Shown here one piece after another: positions 22,201 through 34,979 of a DNA stretch of 64,000 bases. The stretch spans positions 434,001-498,000 of the forward strand of contig MSJH02000840.1 of the NCBI GenBank assembly GCA_001931875.2, in the 5' to 3' direction. The notes under the pieces were generated by a model. That model saw only the letters and a program-made list of their open reading frames with translations. It had not been told where the DNA came from and ran no database searches. Numbering within the stretch: position 1 is the first letter of the stretch; each line of letters begins with the position of its first letter. The stretch comes from Byssochlamys sp. IMV 00236. Taxonomy: Eukaryota > Ascomycota > Eurotiomycetes > Eurotiales > Thermoascaceae. The position numbers and the translations under genes are program-made.

Positions 22201-25200
22201 AGTTCCTCAAAGTCAACCCTGAGTCGCCCGAGTTCGACTCCACGTTTGATGGCATAGCTATGAATCTTGACGTATCGGTCTCGACCATCAACCTCATTGT
22301 CACCAGGAAAACGTTACTGACTCTCCTGGACTTCGTTCTCCTGACCTTCACGAGTCCCGGACAACCGAAGCAGGTCGAAGAGAGCCCCGACGAGACTTCT
22401 CTAGCGGATACACGTGAAGAGAAAGAACAGTCTCAGCAGGTTGGAAAGATGCGTATCAAGGCTAACCTGAAGAGTATTGCGCTGATACTCAACAACGACG
22501 GCGTCAGATTGGCTACGCTGAGTCTGAATACTGCTGACGTGGGCATCTTCATAGCCGGTCCTGCAATGAGAATCCAATCACGGATCGGCAGTCTGACTTT
22601 GGTTGACGATGTGAACATGGGCGCTTCAGAGCAATCTTCCATTCGGAGACTGTTAACGATAGAGGGAGAAGATTTCGCGGATTTCAAGTACCAGACGTTC
22701 GATCCAGATGCTGAAGACTACCCCGGCTATAACTCTGAAGTATTTTTGCGATCTGGCTCTGTTAAGATCAACTTTTTGGAGGAGCCTTATCGGAAGATCA
22801 TTAACTTCCTGGTCAAGTTCGGCAAGATGCAGGCTATCTTCAACGCAGCCCGTCAGGCTGCAGCAAATCAAGCGAACCAGCTGCAGGAGAATGCTTCGCG
22901 TATGCGCTTCGATATCGTGGTCAATACACCTATCGTGGTGTTCCCGCGGGCTGTGATGGATGACCGTCCTCGGGATACCATTACCGCTCACTTAGGAGAA
23001 ATCTACGCGAGCAATTCGTTTGTACCGTTGGATGAGGCCAAAGATAGTCCCGCAGTCAATATGATATCTGCTGGTATCCGCAAGATACGTCTTACATCCG
23101 ATTTCCATTACGATGGAGGAGAAAGCGAAGAGCTGGAAATGATCCAGCAGGTCAATCTCGACTTCAGCATTTGCTATCTGGAACACCAGCCGAACCAACC
23201 ACGCCCAGATATCGAAGTCGAAGGAACTATGTCGCCAATCAATCTGAGAATCTCACCGTCCCAGTTCAAGTTCCTGCTGGAGCTATCCAAGACAATTCCC
23301 GGGGCTTTCTCTTCCGATAGCGACCAGCAGGAGCTCGAAGCCATCGAAGCGCTTCCCTCCACGACCGCAGAGCCTGTCAAGGCAGCTGTGTCTAAGGCGA
23401 CCATGGAGAAAGCCGCTCCGTCGCAGCAGGGTCCAGAAACCGGTGAGGATCAAGAGACATGGGTACGACTAGATATGATTTTCAATGTGGATAGTATTGG
23501 CTTGGAGCTTCTGGTCGAGAAGGAAAACCAGCCAATCGGCCGTTTGGAGGATTCGAGCTTATCGAAGTTCTCGTTGAACGACACCAGGGTCAAACTACGG
23601 ATGCTGACGGACGGGTCCTTGGAGTCTGAACTGCTGATACACTCATTCTCGATCCGTGACAGTCGCACTAAGGATAACAACAAGTTCAGAAAGATCATGT
23701 CACTGATCAACAATGACGTGCAGCAGCAATTTATGGCCAGCGTCTCGATATCTCCCGGACCTGAAAAGCATCTCGTTGCTATGCTTACTATTGACAGCCC
23801 ACGGATCATCTTCGCGCTGGATTATTTGTTCGCTTTACAGTCGTTCGCTAGTGCAGCGTTTGCAAGGGAGGAAGCAGTAGAAGTCGAAGAGGTCGATGAG
23901 TCGCCAGAGGAATCCGATGCTGCGTCCAGTGTTGCTAGGACAAGCACAGAACGATCGCCGCCTCCATCTTCAAACGGCGATAGTTCTACTAAGAACGGTC
24001 AAATGACTGTTTCTTTCAGAGCGAACATTGTCGATGCTCAGCTGATCCTCATCGCGAACCCTGCTATATCGAACACTGAGGCCATTGTTCTTGGCACGAA
24101 ACAGGTCCTCTTCTCTCAGCAGAATGTCTCTACTCTGCAGGTAAACAAGGTTGGCATGTTCCTGTGCCGGATGGACCGGTTCGAAACTAGCAGATTGCGC
24201 ATACTCGACGACTTCACGGTCGAACTGTCCCTCGACAGTCGCTCTCAGGAAAGATCTTCGAGCTTGACGAGTATCGATGTGCATGTCGAGCCGCTCGTGC
24301 TGCGTCTTTCACTCCGGGATATTCTTATTGCGATCCAAATCGTCAATAAAGCTTCCGAGATGACCAACCGCGCTCCTCAAACCACTGATGATGGTGAACC
24401 GAAGAAGGTGAAAGAGATCAAAGGGAGTAGCGCAAAGTCTACCAAGGGGGGTAAGCAGTCTGCGGGTGCCGTTTCCACGAAAAATAAACGCAGTGGTAGC
24501 CAGTCTGCCAATACGGCCGAGCAGAAATTGCCCCTTCAACGTACAGGTGTCATAAAAAGAGAGGAACTGTCCGCTCAATTTGACGGTATCAGAGTTGTCC
24601 TGATCGGCGACTTACACGAGCTGCCGCTGCTTGATTGGAGTGTCAAGAAATTCAATGTAGACGTTCGAGACTGGTCCACCGCTATGAATGCCGATACCAG
24701 CTTCGACACGTTTGTCAATGTGTACAATTTCTCGAAGTCGGCTTGGGAGCCATTAATCGAACCCTGGCAGCTTGGATTCCACATGGCGAAAGATTTGCAC
24801 CCGGATGTTTTGTCCATAGAGGCATACTCTCACAAGACTATGGAGCTTACGGTGACTACTGCCACAATTGCTTTGGCATCGAAGTCATTCCAATTCCTGT
24901 CGACCGACGAGGATGTCCTTTCGAAGCCCAGAGGTGCCGACGCACCTTACAGAATCCGCAACTACACCGGGTTCGACCTTCGAGTCTGGGCTGACGTCGG
25001 TAACGACGAAGGCGGACCAGCTGCTAAACTTACTGATGGAGAAGAATACCCTTGGAGATTCGAGGATGCGACTGCAATGCGTGAAAACCTCACGCCTGAA
25101 GGAAACGCTGGCCTGGTCGCCATCAAGCTCGAAGGAAGTGGCTTCGACAGTGTCACTCGTATTCCGGTCATCAGGGAAGGCGAAACACTCTATAACCTCA

Positions 25201-28200
25201 AACCAAAGAAAGATAGGGTCTTGCACAAATTGCTGGTAGAGGTCAAACTAGGGACCGATAACGTTAAATACATCACCTTCCGCTCGCCACTCCTGGTTGA
25301 GAACAATACACAGATACCGGTTGAGATGGGAGTGTACAGTCCTGAAGAAGGTCATCTTCTGAAGATTGAGAAGATCCTACCGGGTGATTCTCGACCTGCG
25401 CCCGTGGGAGCAGCTTATATGCACTCAGTCGTTGTCCGCCCTGATCAAGGTTTTGGCTATGACTGGTCAACTGATCAGTTGTACTGGAAAGAGCTTTTGC
25501 GGCGTCCGACACGGACCCTGACCTGCCTGAGCGACAATGGACAGCAATCTCCACCATTCTACTTCCAGATGAATGCCTCTTACGACAAAAACGAGCCGCT
25601 TACCAGCATCTATCCTCACATGAGAATCCGGATCTCTGCTCCCGTTGAGATTCAGAATCTGTTGCCTTACGACTTCAAATACAGGATCTATGACAAAAAC
25701 ACGAGGAAAGACTGGACCAACTTCCTTCGCAAGGGTGGTGTTAGTCCTGTTCATGTCGTCGAACTATCACACCTGCTGCTGCTCAGCATCGACCTACAGG
25801 ATACAGTCTTCAAACAGAGTGACTTTGCCATAATCAACGGCAACGCGCAAGAGTTCAGGAGGGAGCATGTACTGTCACTAAAGGATGAGAGAGGTATCCA
25901 GCTGAGACTGAAATTGCACTATTTCAACGTGCCAGACAGCGGCGGTGCCTTCAAGGTTTCCATATATAGTCCTTACCTCATCCTAAACAGGACAGGACTA
26001 AGCATGGATATTCAGTCTAAAGGCTTCCTCCAGTCTGCAAGGTCAGCGGCTGGTCAGGGTCTGAGAACAGATGCCAGGAGTGGCGGTCGTTCTCTTCCCT
26101 ACATGTATTCTTATCCCACGGATGACCCTAAGAACCGGTCAATCCTGAAGATCGGTGATTCTGCATGGAGCAAGCCGCAGAGTTTCGATGCCATTGGTAG
26201 TACTTTTGAAGTTGTCCTGCCAGCGGGAGCAGGCAGATCCGAGTTCCATGCTGGAGTTTCGGTCACTGAGGGCGAAGGCAAATACAAACTGACGAAAGTT
26301 GTTACCATCGCCCCTCGTTTCATTCTTAAGAACAAACTCAGTGAGGATCTGCTTGTTCGCGAACCTGGATCGTCCAACGTCTTAGCGATCAAGAGTGGCG
26401 AGCTTATTCCTCTTCATTTCTTGCGTCAAGTCCCCGAGAAGCAGTTGTGCTTGTGCTTCCCGGGAGTGAACAATCAGTGGTCATCTCCTTTCAATATCGC
26501 CGATGTGGGAACGATACATGTGAAGCTTGCTAAAGCCAACCAGCGCCAGCGGCTTATCAAAGCAGAGATCATCATGGAGGCGGCTACACTGTTCCTGCAC
26601 TTCAGCTTCGAAACCAAGCACTGGCCTTATTCGATGCGCAACGAAAGTGATACAGAGTTCATCTTCTACCAGGCCAACCCCAATGTTGACGAGGATGAGG
26701 AAGACAACGGCAGCGGCTGGCGGCCAATCCGTTACCGCCTGCCACCTCGAAGCATCATGCCCTATGCCTGGGATTATCCGGCTGCTAAGAATAAATCTCT
26801 GGTGCTGACGTGCAACGGCAAAGAGAGGCACGTCAAACTTGCTGAGATCGGAAATCTCATTCCAATGAGGATACCTTCAGGTCCAAATGGACCGCAGAAG
26901 ATCATCGATATCAATATTGTGGCAGACGGTCCAACTCAGACGCTCGTCCTTTCCAACTTCAAGCCATCAAAGAGCATGTATAGGCAGCAGAGTGCACAGG
27001 CGTCTCAAGCAAGTGTTTCCACTGGTTTCGAAGTCAAAGAGCTGAGCTCCGATGTCAACTTCAAGGCTCAACTTCGCCTTGGAGGTATTGGTATATCACT
27101 CATCAACAAGAACATGAAGGAGTTGCTGTACCTTACGTTCCGCGATATCGAGCTTAAGCTTCGAGAATCACGACTCTACCAAACTCTCAACGCAGCGATC
27201 AAGTGGATACAGATCGACAACCAGCTCTATGGAGGTGTCTTCCCTATCCTCCTGTATCCTAGTGTGGTTCCTAAGACTGGAAAGGAGATGGAAGCTCACC
27301 CGATCTTCCATGCCATGGTCACCCGAGTGAAGGACGACTCGTACGGAGTGTTGTACATCAAATATGCGACGGTGCTTCTGCAGCAGATCACTCTTGAACT
27401 TGACGAAGACTTCGTATTTGCTATGCTCGACTTTCTCAAGGTTCCCGGGGCCTCCTGGGCTGAAGAACAGGATGGAAAGCTATGTGACGAGGATCTTTCC
27501 ATTCCCGAGCCGAAGCAAGAGGAGATGGGTCAAGATGTGTACTTTGAGCTTCTCCATCTGCAACCCATGCAGCTGGATATCTCCTTCATGCGCACAGAGC
27601 GTGTTAATGTCGAGGATACAATGCAACCTTCGAACCCATTGATGTTTTTTGTCAACGTCATGACGATGTCTATCGGCAATGTGAATGACGCCCCTATCCG
27701 ACTCAATGCCCTGATGCTGGAGAACGCGAGAGTCTCGATCTCAATGCTCGTCAGTAATATCCAGAGACATTATACCCAAGAGTTCCTCCGCCAGATCCAC
27801 GTTGTCCTCGGATCCGCTGATTTCCTTGGGAATCCAGTTGGTCTATTCAACACTGTCAGCTCTGGTGTCGCAGATATCTTCTACGAGCCGTACCAAGGAC
27901 TGGTTATGACAGACAGGCCTCAGGAATTGGGAATCGGCATCGCTAAAGGTGCTTCCAGCTTTGTCAAGAAATCAGTATTCGGGTTTTCCGACAGTATGGC
28001 CAAGTTCACTGGTAGCATGTCGAAGGGTCTTGCAGCAGCCACACTAGACAAAGAATTCCAAGACCAGAGACGAATGTCCAAATCGAGGAATCGGCCGAAG
28101 CATGCATTGTACGGAATCACTGCCGGAGGAAACGCATTCGCTACAAGCTTGGCCAGTGGTATTGGAGGCTTAGCACGTCACCCACTCGAAGGTGCAGAGA

Positions 28201-28812
28201 AAGAGGGCTTCCAAGGGTTCGTCAAGGGTGTCGGAAAAGGCTTCTTAGGATTGGCAACCAAGCCGGCCATTGGTGCATTCGATCTTGCTTCGAGTCTTGC
28301 TGAAGGTGTCCGAAACACTACTACGGTGTTTGATCAGGAAGGTCTAGACCGAGTTCGGCTTACGCGTTTCATCGCTTCCGATGGCATCGCACGACCATAC
28401 AGTCAGCGGGAGGCCCTTGGTCAATTCTGGCTCAAGACTACCGATGACGGAAAATACTTCAATGAGGAGTACATCGCGCATCTTGAGCTGCCAGGACGCG
28501 ACATGATAGTCATTTTGACGTACAACCGGATCATGCTCGTGCGGTCCAAAAAGCTCCGCACCGAATGGGAGATCAAGCTCACCGATATCCAAACCATCTC
28601 GAAGGAGCGGACTGGTATGAACATTACACTCAAGGGAGGCGCCAATGGGCCCTTCATTCCTGTGCAAGACGAGAGTGCACGGAACTGGCTATATAGACAA
28701 ATTGCAATTGGTAAGTGGCCGCTGCTGAATCTTAATTAACCGGAAACGTCGAAGCTAACGAGACTTTCTAGCTGTCAATGCTTTCAATGAGAAGTATAAT
28801 GCAAAGGGCTAA
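19227..28812 (+). CDS. VPS13: VPS13 family bridge-like lipid-transfer protein
   Basis: Giant peripheral membrane protein that forms a hydrophobic channel carrying phospholipids between organelles at contact sites. Exons: 19227-28710 and 28772-28812, joined in frame (the end reads AIAVNAFNEKYNAKG); 3174 residues, the usual length for fungal Vps13. The N-terminal chorein domain is clear (MLEGVVANLLNRFLGMYVKN, then LNIGIWSGDVKLSNLELRRE). Acidic, low-complexity linkers occur near residues 550-600 and 820-900. The adaptor-binding (VAB) region lies roughly at 1900-2550, beginning near RNYTGFDLRVWAD. The C-terminal ATG2-like region (GNPVGLFNTVSSGV) starts at about 2868. A PH-like end follows from about 3055 (RPYSQREALGQFW). 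No frame break is seen anywhere in 9.5 kb. Almost the whole protein is one exon; only the last 13 codons are split off by a 61-nt intron. Confidence 0.97.
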
Positions 28813-29610
28813 AGGACGGACCCCTGTTGATTCTTCAACCCCTTCTTCTGTGATGATGTTATGACATGATTATTTCAGCACCTGCTGATGCATGCACTAT
28901 TTGGTGAACGTATAAGAGAAAGCGCAGGCTTTGGAATGCGACGAATTTTTTGTAACGTGGGAGGAGGAAAATCAGTTTGAATCGCATAATTGATACAGAT
29001 CCGTCATGTCATAGTTTTTGGATCAGTTATGTTTCTTTTTGTCCTTCTTCCCGCGGTTTATTATTGTTGTTGATATCTTTTCTTTTTCCCGACTGAGTAG
29101 TATTTAGCCAGTTTATGTCGTTTTCTTCTCGTTAATACTTGTCAGGTTAAACTTCACTAGGTCAGTAACTTCATCCATTGGGTGTGGTGGGCTTTAAATT
29201 CTTGTCTTGGGCATTTTCCTTGTCGGAACCGTAAAAGTTAGAGTGATACATAGTGGAAAATAGTTAAATATCTGTTGAGTATACTACTGATTGTCCGAGG
29301 ATCTGGTTTGTCCTTCCATCCAATATATATCGATGCCTTGGGCGGAGTCCTTTGGACTATGTTTTTAATTAAATAACAAGACAACATGCCTATGTATAAG
29401 GAAAGTAGTAAAGACTTCATCATGGTATATCCTATCCCATCCTACATACATATACACGTACGTTAACAAAGCCCTTAGTACGATTTGAATATAGTCTGTA
29501 TAACCTAAATCTGGTGTTCCCTTGGGGATATTTTTCCCAATACGCCAAAGAAAGAAAAAGAAACAAAGAAAAAAGAAGTCTGCTGAGGAAAGAAGAGAAA
29601 GGGTTTTTTT
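28813..29610. other. Convergent 3' flanks of VPS13 and the G-patch gene
   Basis: About 0.8 kb, AT-rich, between two convergent stop codons. It holds both 3' untranslated regions, with purine/pyrimidine tracts near 29030-29090 and 29545-29615. No coding signal seen. Confidence 0.5.
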
Positions 29611-31938
29611 TTATTTCCCTTCTGCCCGCTCGACCAATCGATCCTCCAGACCCATCGGTTCCCAGATATCTTTCGCTTTGCGATTCTGTGCCCATACGAC
29701 GTCGCCTTGAAGGAAGACGACCACGCCTCCTTTGCCGGTTGCGCTGGCAGTGATGCGGAAGAGCGGTTGGCCGTTCTGGGGGTGTGCTTCGCGTAGGGGG
29801 AGCATGATGAGGCCCTGTTCGGCGCACCAGGTTTCGAGAATGTCTTTGAAGCCGACTTCTTCGACGGGTTTGGGCTTTGGTTTCGGCTTGGCGGGGGGTT
29901 CCGCTTCGAGGGGGCGCGGGAGGGTTTTCTCGGCGGGTTCGGGGGGTGGGAGTTCCGCTGCGGCGCGGTCGCCGAGACGAGAGGCCAGGTCCATGGTTTG
30001 GAGACCCTTCTTCCATTCGTCGTCGACGGCGGCCATCTCGTTGATCTCTTCGGGGATCTGGGAGCGCCACCAGGAGAACCATTCGCCGACTTCTTCGTAG
30101 TTGGGTTCGTTGGTGAGCCAGATATGAAGGATGTTGTGCCACTTGGGGAAGAATTCCGCGGCGAGGAGGAGGGCCGAGACGTTTGGTTTGAAGTAGTCTT
30201 TCCACTTCAAGACGTCTTCGAGGGCAGTGAGGTCTTGGTCTTGAGGGTTGACTTCGAATTCGTCCCGCAGATGGCGGGCGAGACGCGGGAGAAGATGGTT
30301 GCGTAGCGCAACGTCGAACTCGGAACCCAGGGCATCGCGCCAGAGTTCGATGCCGCTGACTAGGCCCTTGCGCAGGTCCCAGCTGTCCAGGACGACGCGG
30401 AACTTTCTCTTGGCGTCCGAGAGGAGACCGGTTGCCTGCTTGGGATCGGTATGGCGTTCATCCAGGTATTGCAGCCATGTGAACAGCCACCATGGGAAAC
30501 GGGAGTTCTGCGAAGACGAGGGATGCCGTTTGCTGCTCCTGGGTTTCCATTCCTTGATGGCTGCGCTCAGTTTGGGGACAACCAGCTGGTCCATGACGTT
30601 GGCATAGACGAAAGCTGGGAGAAGTTCTTTCCATGATACAACTAATGTCGTGGCAGGCGCTGGATCATATACATCCCAATCATTCAGTAGGGCAGACCGC
30701 ACCCGCGGGAGCCAAAGGGTATAGATCATTGTTTCATAAGGCGACGTAGATGATCGTTTGACCTCTCCATTGGCGGGCCGCCTGGATAAGATATGGTTCA
30801 GTCGGCGTAGGCTCGATACGAGATATGTAGGATCTTTCAGGGGTTCCCATCCGTCCATAGCCTGTCGAAAGAGAGGATGGATTGCCGCAACAGCAGCTTC
30901 CGAAAGCCTGTAGTCATCAATAACGTCGCGGAACTCTGTCTGTAGACGCTCCAGCTTGGAAGTCAGATCCTCTATTCGCGCAGCCAGGTCATCTTCCATG
31001 TTGAAAATCTCCAACGCTGCAACGGCCGAGACCAGTTCCGTGAGCTGGTCCATCTTAACCTGCTGAGCGTCCATCTCTTCCACCACTTGCGTCTCCTCCA
31101 TCTCGATGTACTTTTTCCTTTCGGTCAACCCTTTCCATTCATCGGCAAAGGCTTCCAGATCGTGTCGCGCGCGGCGCGCAATCTTGATTGCCTCTCCTTC
31201 ACCCGGATTGACGAACTCCAATGGGGTCATCAGACCGGCGGTGGACGTCAACACCTTTTGTTCCTTGCCCGTTGCATCGATCAGCGACTTGAGAACGTTC
31301 GGAACCTCCAGACCGGCTGTATCAGCTTCGATTTCTCGCGCAGTCCTGAACCGGGGTTTTGTTGGGCCGACAGGCGTGGCGGCACCGCTACGGGCTTCCT
31401 GTTTGCGCTCCTCTTTTCGTCTTCGACGCCGTGCGCGCTCTTCATCCGAGCTGTCTTCGAGCGTCTCTCCTCTCAATGCCGCTGCACGCTTTTCCTCCTC
31501 CCGCGCCTGCTTCGACTTTTCCTTAACTGCACCTAAACCAACACCTTGCGGTCGTGCTTGAGCCTCGACTGGCTTAACGATACCCTGGCCACCTGCACCA
31601 AGACCTTGTCCCTCCACATAACCCATCTTCGCCATCATTCGCGCGGCGAAAGAGTTGGCCCCCATCATGGAGCCACCCTTTGCACCACCTTTTGGATTTC
31701 CACCCCGCGGGGTCCCTGCGCCTGAGTTCATGGTCGAGGTCCAAGGACTGCGACGACCGCTACCTAGACCACCCAGGCCCGATGTTGGAGGGGATTCGGA
31801 GCGCGAGGACGCCTGCTGAAACCCGCGAAAGCCCATGGTGGGCCTGGCATCCTCTTCATCGGAGGAGCTCATCTCTGCGATCTTGCGCTTCTGGCCAGCG
31901 AAAGGCGAACCGGGTGGTGAATCCATGTCAGCGTCCAT
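29611..31938 (-). CDS. G-patch splicing factor of the TFIP11/Ntr1 (Spp382) family
   Basis: Single exon, 775 residues, start at 31938. TFIP11/Ntr1 proteins recruit and activate the Prp43 helicase to take apart spliceosomes after splicing. The N-terminal 90 residues are acidic and Ser/Gly-rich (KRKIAEMSSSDEEDARPTMGF). The G-patch is at about 95-140, with the pattern FAARMMAKMGYVEGQGLG...GVGLG. A basic, charged stretch follows (EEKRAAALRGETLEDSSDEE). The central and C-terminal regions (about 200-620) show the GCFC-type helical pattern (LTSKLERLQTEFRDVIDDYR; LVSSLRRLNHILS). The C-terminal segment FKDILETWCAEQGLIMLPLREAH is conserved in this family. Divergent from MnSOD, with 391 bp between the two starts. 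The human/yeast assignment is by family, not by alignment. Confidence 0.88.
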   Translation of the reverse strand: MDADMDSPPGSPFAGQKRKIAEMSSSDEEDARPTMGFRGFQQASSRSESPPTSGLGGLGSGRRSPWTSTMNSGAGTPRGGNPKGGAKGGSMMGANSFAARMMAKMGYVEGQGLGAGGQGIVKPVEAQARPQGVGLGAVKEKSKQAREEEKRAAALRGETLEDSSDEERARRRRRKEERKQEARSGAATPVGPTKPRFRTAREIEADTAGLEVPNVLKSLIDATGKEQKVLTSTAGLMTPLEFVNPGEGEAIKIARRARHDLEAFADEWKGLTERKKYIEMEETQVVEEMDAQQVKMDQLTELVSAVAALEIFNMEDDLAARIEDLTSKLERLQTEFRDVIDDYRLSEAAVAAIHPLFRQAMDGWEPLKDPTYLVSSLRRLNHILSRRPANGEVKRSSTSPYETMIYTLWLPRVRSALLNDWDVYDPAPATTLVVSWKELLPAFVYANVMDQLVVPKLSAAIKEWKPRSSKRHPSSSQNSRFPWWLFTWLQYLDERHTDPKQATGLLSDAKRKFRVVLDSWDLRKGLVSGIELWRDALGSEFDVALRNHLLPRLARHLRDEFEVNPQDQDLTALEDVLKWKDYFKPNVSALLLAAEFFPKWHNILHIWLTNEPNYEEVGEWFSWWRSQIPEEINEMAAVDDEWKKGLQTMDLASRLGDRAAAELPPPEPAEKTLPRPLEAEPPAKPKPKPKPVEEVGFKDILETWCAEQGLIMLPLREAHPQNGQPLFRITASATGKGGVVVFLQGDVVWAQNRKAKDIWEPMGLEDRLVERAEGK

Positions 31939-32329
31939 GATGTGCGAAAGCAGAGACTGCCGGGTGCTTCTCAGCGGATGCGATCGAGAGCCATCTGGTG
32001 CTGCGCAGCAGTTGTTAAGCCGCCGACAATAATCGTGGCGTGGTAGGGGGGATGGAGATGAGCTTTGGCTCGAGATACAATAATAATGATCAACTAGAGC
32101 TTCGCCCGGAAAAACACTGCTCCCGAGGGGCCGAGGCCGATGACGTTTGTTTAGTTATGTAAGTTGAGTTATCTCACTGCTTCTTCTTCTTCTTCTTCTG
32201 CTCCCTTCGATCCGCCGTCCGATTCTCCTCTCCCTCTTCTTTTCTCTCAATTGGACTTGTATCCATTCGCCCATCTATCTACAACAGCGATACAACTCGC
32301 CCGAACAGATTCCCATCATTTCATCCACC
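31939..32329. promoter_or_regulatory. Compact divergent promoter, G-patch gene and MnSOD
   Basis: 391 bp serve two divergent genes. The MnSOD leader holds a pyrimidine-rich zone with six TTC repeats at 32181-32199, a common feature upstream of highly expressed fungal genes. I see no clear stress-response element. Confidence 0.5.
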
Positions 32330-33345
32330 ATGGCTGCCTCTCTCTTCCGTCCCTCTACCGCCCGCACGGCTCTGCGCGCCGGAGCTTCGGCTGCTCGCAC
32401 TGCTGGTCTCGCGGGTACCAGCTTCGTCCGCACCAAGGCCACCCTCCCTGATCTGAGCTGTATGTTGCCCTGTGTCCGTTATTTACGTCCATCCATCCCG
32501 TCTATCAGCTTGGGCTGTCCTGCCGTTGCAATCCGGTACTCTCCAATCCGGGACGGCAGTTTATTAATGCGGGATCCTCGAATCTGGACCCGGTCCCCAT
32601 TGAGCCTTGATCGCCCTGTGCTGCTGTACGCAAGGACATGCTGACCAGGATTCAGATGACTACGGTGCTCTGGAGCCTGCCATCTCCGGTAAGATCATGG
32701 AGCTGCACCACAAGGCGCACCACAACAACTATGTCAACGGCTACAACACCGCCGTCGAGAAGCTCCAGGAGGCCCAACACCAGGGTGACGTTGCTGCTCA
32801 GATCGCCCTGAAGCCCCTGATCAACTTCAACGGTGGTGGCCACCTCAACCACAGCCTCTTCTGGGAGAACCTGGCCCCCAAGAGCGCCGGCGGTGGTGAG
32901 CCTCCTTCGGGCAACCTGAGCAAGGCCATCAACGAGACCTACGGCAGCCTCGACTCCTTCAAGGAGAAGTTCAACGCCGCTCTGGCTGGTATCCAGGGAA
33001 GCGGTTGGGCCTGGCTTGTCAAGGACAAGACCACTGGCCAGATTGGCATCAAGACCTACGCTGTATGTGCACCCACCTTTTTCTTTGGTACGGTGGGACT
33101 TTGGATGCTAACTGTTCCCTACAGAACCAGGACCCTGTTGTCGGCCAGTTCGCTCCTCTGCTCGGTGTTGACGCCTGGGAGCACGCCTACTAGTAAGTTT
33201 ACCCCGATTTGCATCGCATGAAGCAAGCAATTGCTAACAATGGTTCTCCTACAGCCTTCAGTACCAGAACCGCAAGGCCGAGTACTTCAAGGCCATCTGG
33301 GAGGTCATCAACTGGAAGGCGGCCGAGAAGCGCTTCGGCGCTTAA
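32330..33345 (+). CDS. Mitochondrial manganese superoxide dismutase
   Basis: Converts superoxide to hydrogen peroxide and oxygen in the mitochondrial matrix. Exons: 32330-32459, 32656-33062, 33125-33192, 33255-33345; 231 residues. The first about 38 residues are a clear presequence (MAASLFRPSTARTALRAGAS), followed by the mature start LPDLSYDYGALEPAI. Metal-ligand regions are all present: LHHKAHHNNYV, GGHLNHSLFW, and DAWEHAYYLQYQNRK. QGSGWAWLV near the middle fits the Mn rather than the Fe type. The first intron (196 nt) is long for this window. Codon use is strongly biased to C-ending codons, as expected of a highly expressed gene. Fungal MnSODs of this family include known human IgE-binding allergens; that follows from the family, not from this sequence alone. 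In yeast the equivalent gene is SOD2. Confidence 0.96.
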
Positions 33346-34979
33346 ACGGGTCGGTCCCAACATTGGCCGCCCATCAGCTTTCATTAATAGCGTCGGTATA
33401 TTCATCGGCTTGACGTCTTTGATTTTGAGCAGTGTAATCTACTAGTAGTTCTGTCGATCGATTTAGTCAAGCTATTTCTTTATAGATATGATAACTATCT
33501 TTGAAATCTGTTCCAGGAAGTATAAAAATCATAGTATATCATGGTACATCATGGTACATAATAATAATATAATTCGATAGTACACTTTGAGGATCCATCC
33601 AACACCCACCTGATGCAGACGAAACGAAACAGCCGTGGACGAACCCCCAAGAACATTCTCGAGCAACGCAACAAAGCAACGTGCTTTCCCCACTAATAAT
33701 GTACGCCCCCCGGCCCCTCCCAATAACACGCAGATACATTCTCCACTGCATCCATCCCATCCGACTCGTCCGTCTTCCCGTATCCGTGAAGCAGGTAGGG
33801 TGGGGTAAGTAGGGGGAGAGAGTTGCGACCTCGGACATTCGGATGTATGGTATGGTGCGAATTTCCTAGAATGGTATGGTATATAGTTGGTCAAGATAGG
33901 TATAGGTACTAGGACGTCATATCATATTATTTAATATTATTATATAGTATCCATATTATTATTATAAACTAGTGCGTACATATCATATTGTATCACATTG
34001 TATTCTAAACTGCTAGTGTGTATGTACGTATTGTTGTATCATATTGTGTTTTCTTGAGCTGATAAATCTATTTTAAGTGTACTTTAGAAGAAAGGGGCTG
34101 TAGAGTGGCTATACTCCATTTTACTTCGTCTACCTTTACTTACGTCGTATATATAATACGATAGATACTCTGCTTTATATAGGGGAAGGATAACTAAATA
34201 TTTAAAACGTTGATAGTATTCATCACAAGAGCCTGTCAGTCATACGACCTCATGTCGGACATATCCAGAGTCAGCTATGGTTGATTATAGGTACATAGAA
34301 AGTACATAAGAAAAATAAATAAAAGGGAAACAAGGATAGAGAGTGACAAAGTTCAAGGTCATCAAGTCATTCGATTCGACACCCCCTTTTTCTCTCAACC
34401 CAGCACCGGAGGAAGCAAGCCTTCTGCCGTCTCCATCCAGAACATACACGAGTAAAAAAAAAAAAAAATAACCAAGATAGGAAATGGTGAGTGAGTGGCA
34501 GATACAGGTCATGATGAAACAATAAGAAAAAAGCAAGAGATTGCCACCGCGTCTTTTGGGGGAAGCATCATAGCCGTCAAGGATTCCGTTTCCGCAACAT
34601 TCGTCATGAAAAAGCAAGTGTAGTCGGACATAATTCGCAGAACAAGGAACTGTCAAAAAGAAACGCATCACGCAAGTCGTATAGAATAGATCGTATAGAA
34701 GATAATCAGTCGTGTGGGTCAAAATTCCCCGGAGGACTGCGTCGAGTGTCGGATCCGGTCCTCGTGAGAAAAGAAGTCGTGATGTGATGTCTCCAGAAGG
34801 CGAGACTACCGATGCAAAGAAATCACATGGCCGTTGCAGTCATCTTGCCATGATCTATCCTGGCCCATAAATATGTTCGTCATCAAAAAGGAAATTCATA
34901 TACATGAATAGAAAAGAAGAATCGAAATTGCCGCAGATCGTGGGCAATGTTTGAGTGTCAACAAGGTTATGTATGCAGT
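33346..34979. other. Convergent intergenic region, MnSOD and CNN-motif gene
   Basis: About 1.6 kb between convergent stop codons. AT-rich, with TATTA/TTAT repeats (about 33920-33970) and TATGGTA repeats around 33840-33890. Open frames here, including one of 145 codons on the minus strand, have a random-looking composition. No gene supported. Confidence 0.5.

Noticed and set aside
34285..34722. A 145-codon minus-strand frame between MnSOD and the CNN gene
   Set aside because: Composition is random, rich in Cys/Phe/Tyr from AT-rich DNA, and it lies in the 3' flank of a gene on the same strand.
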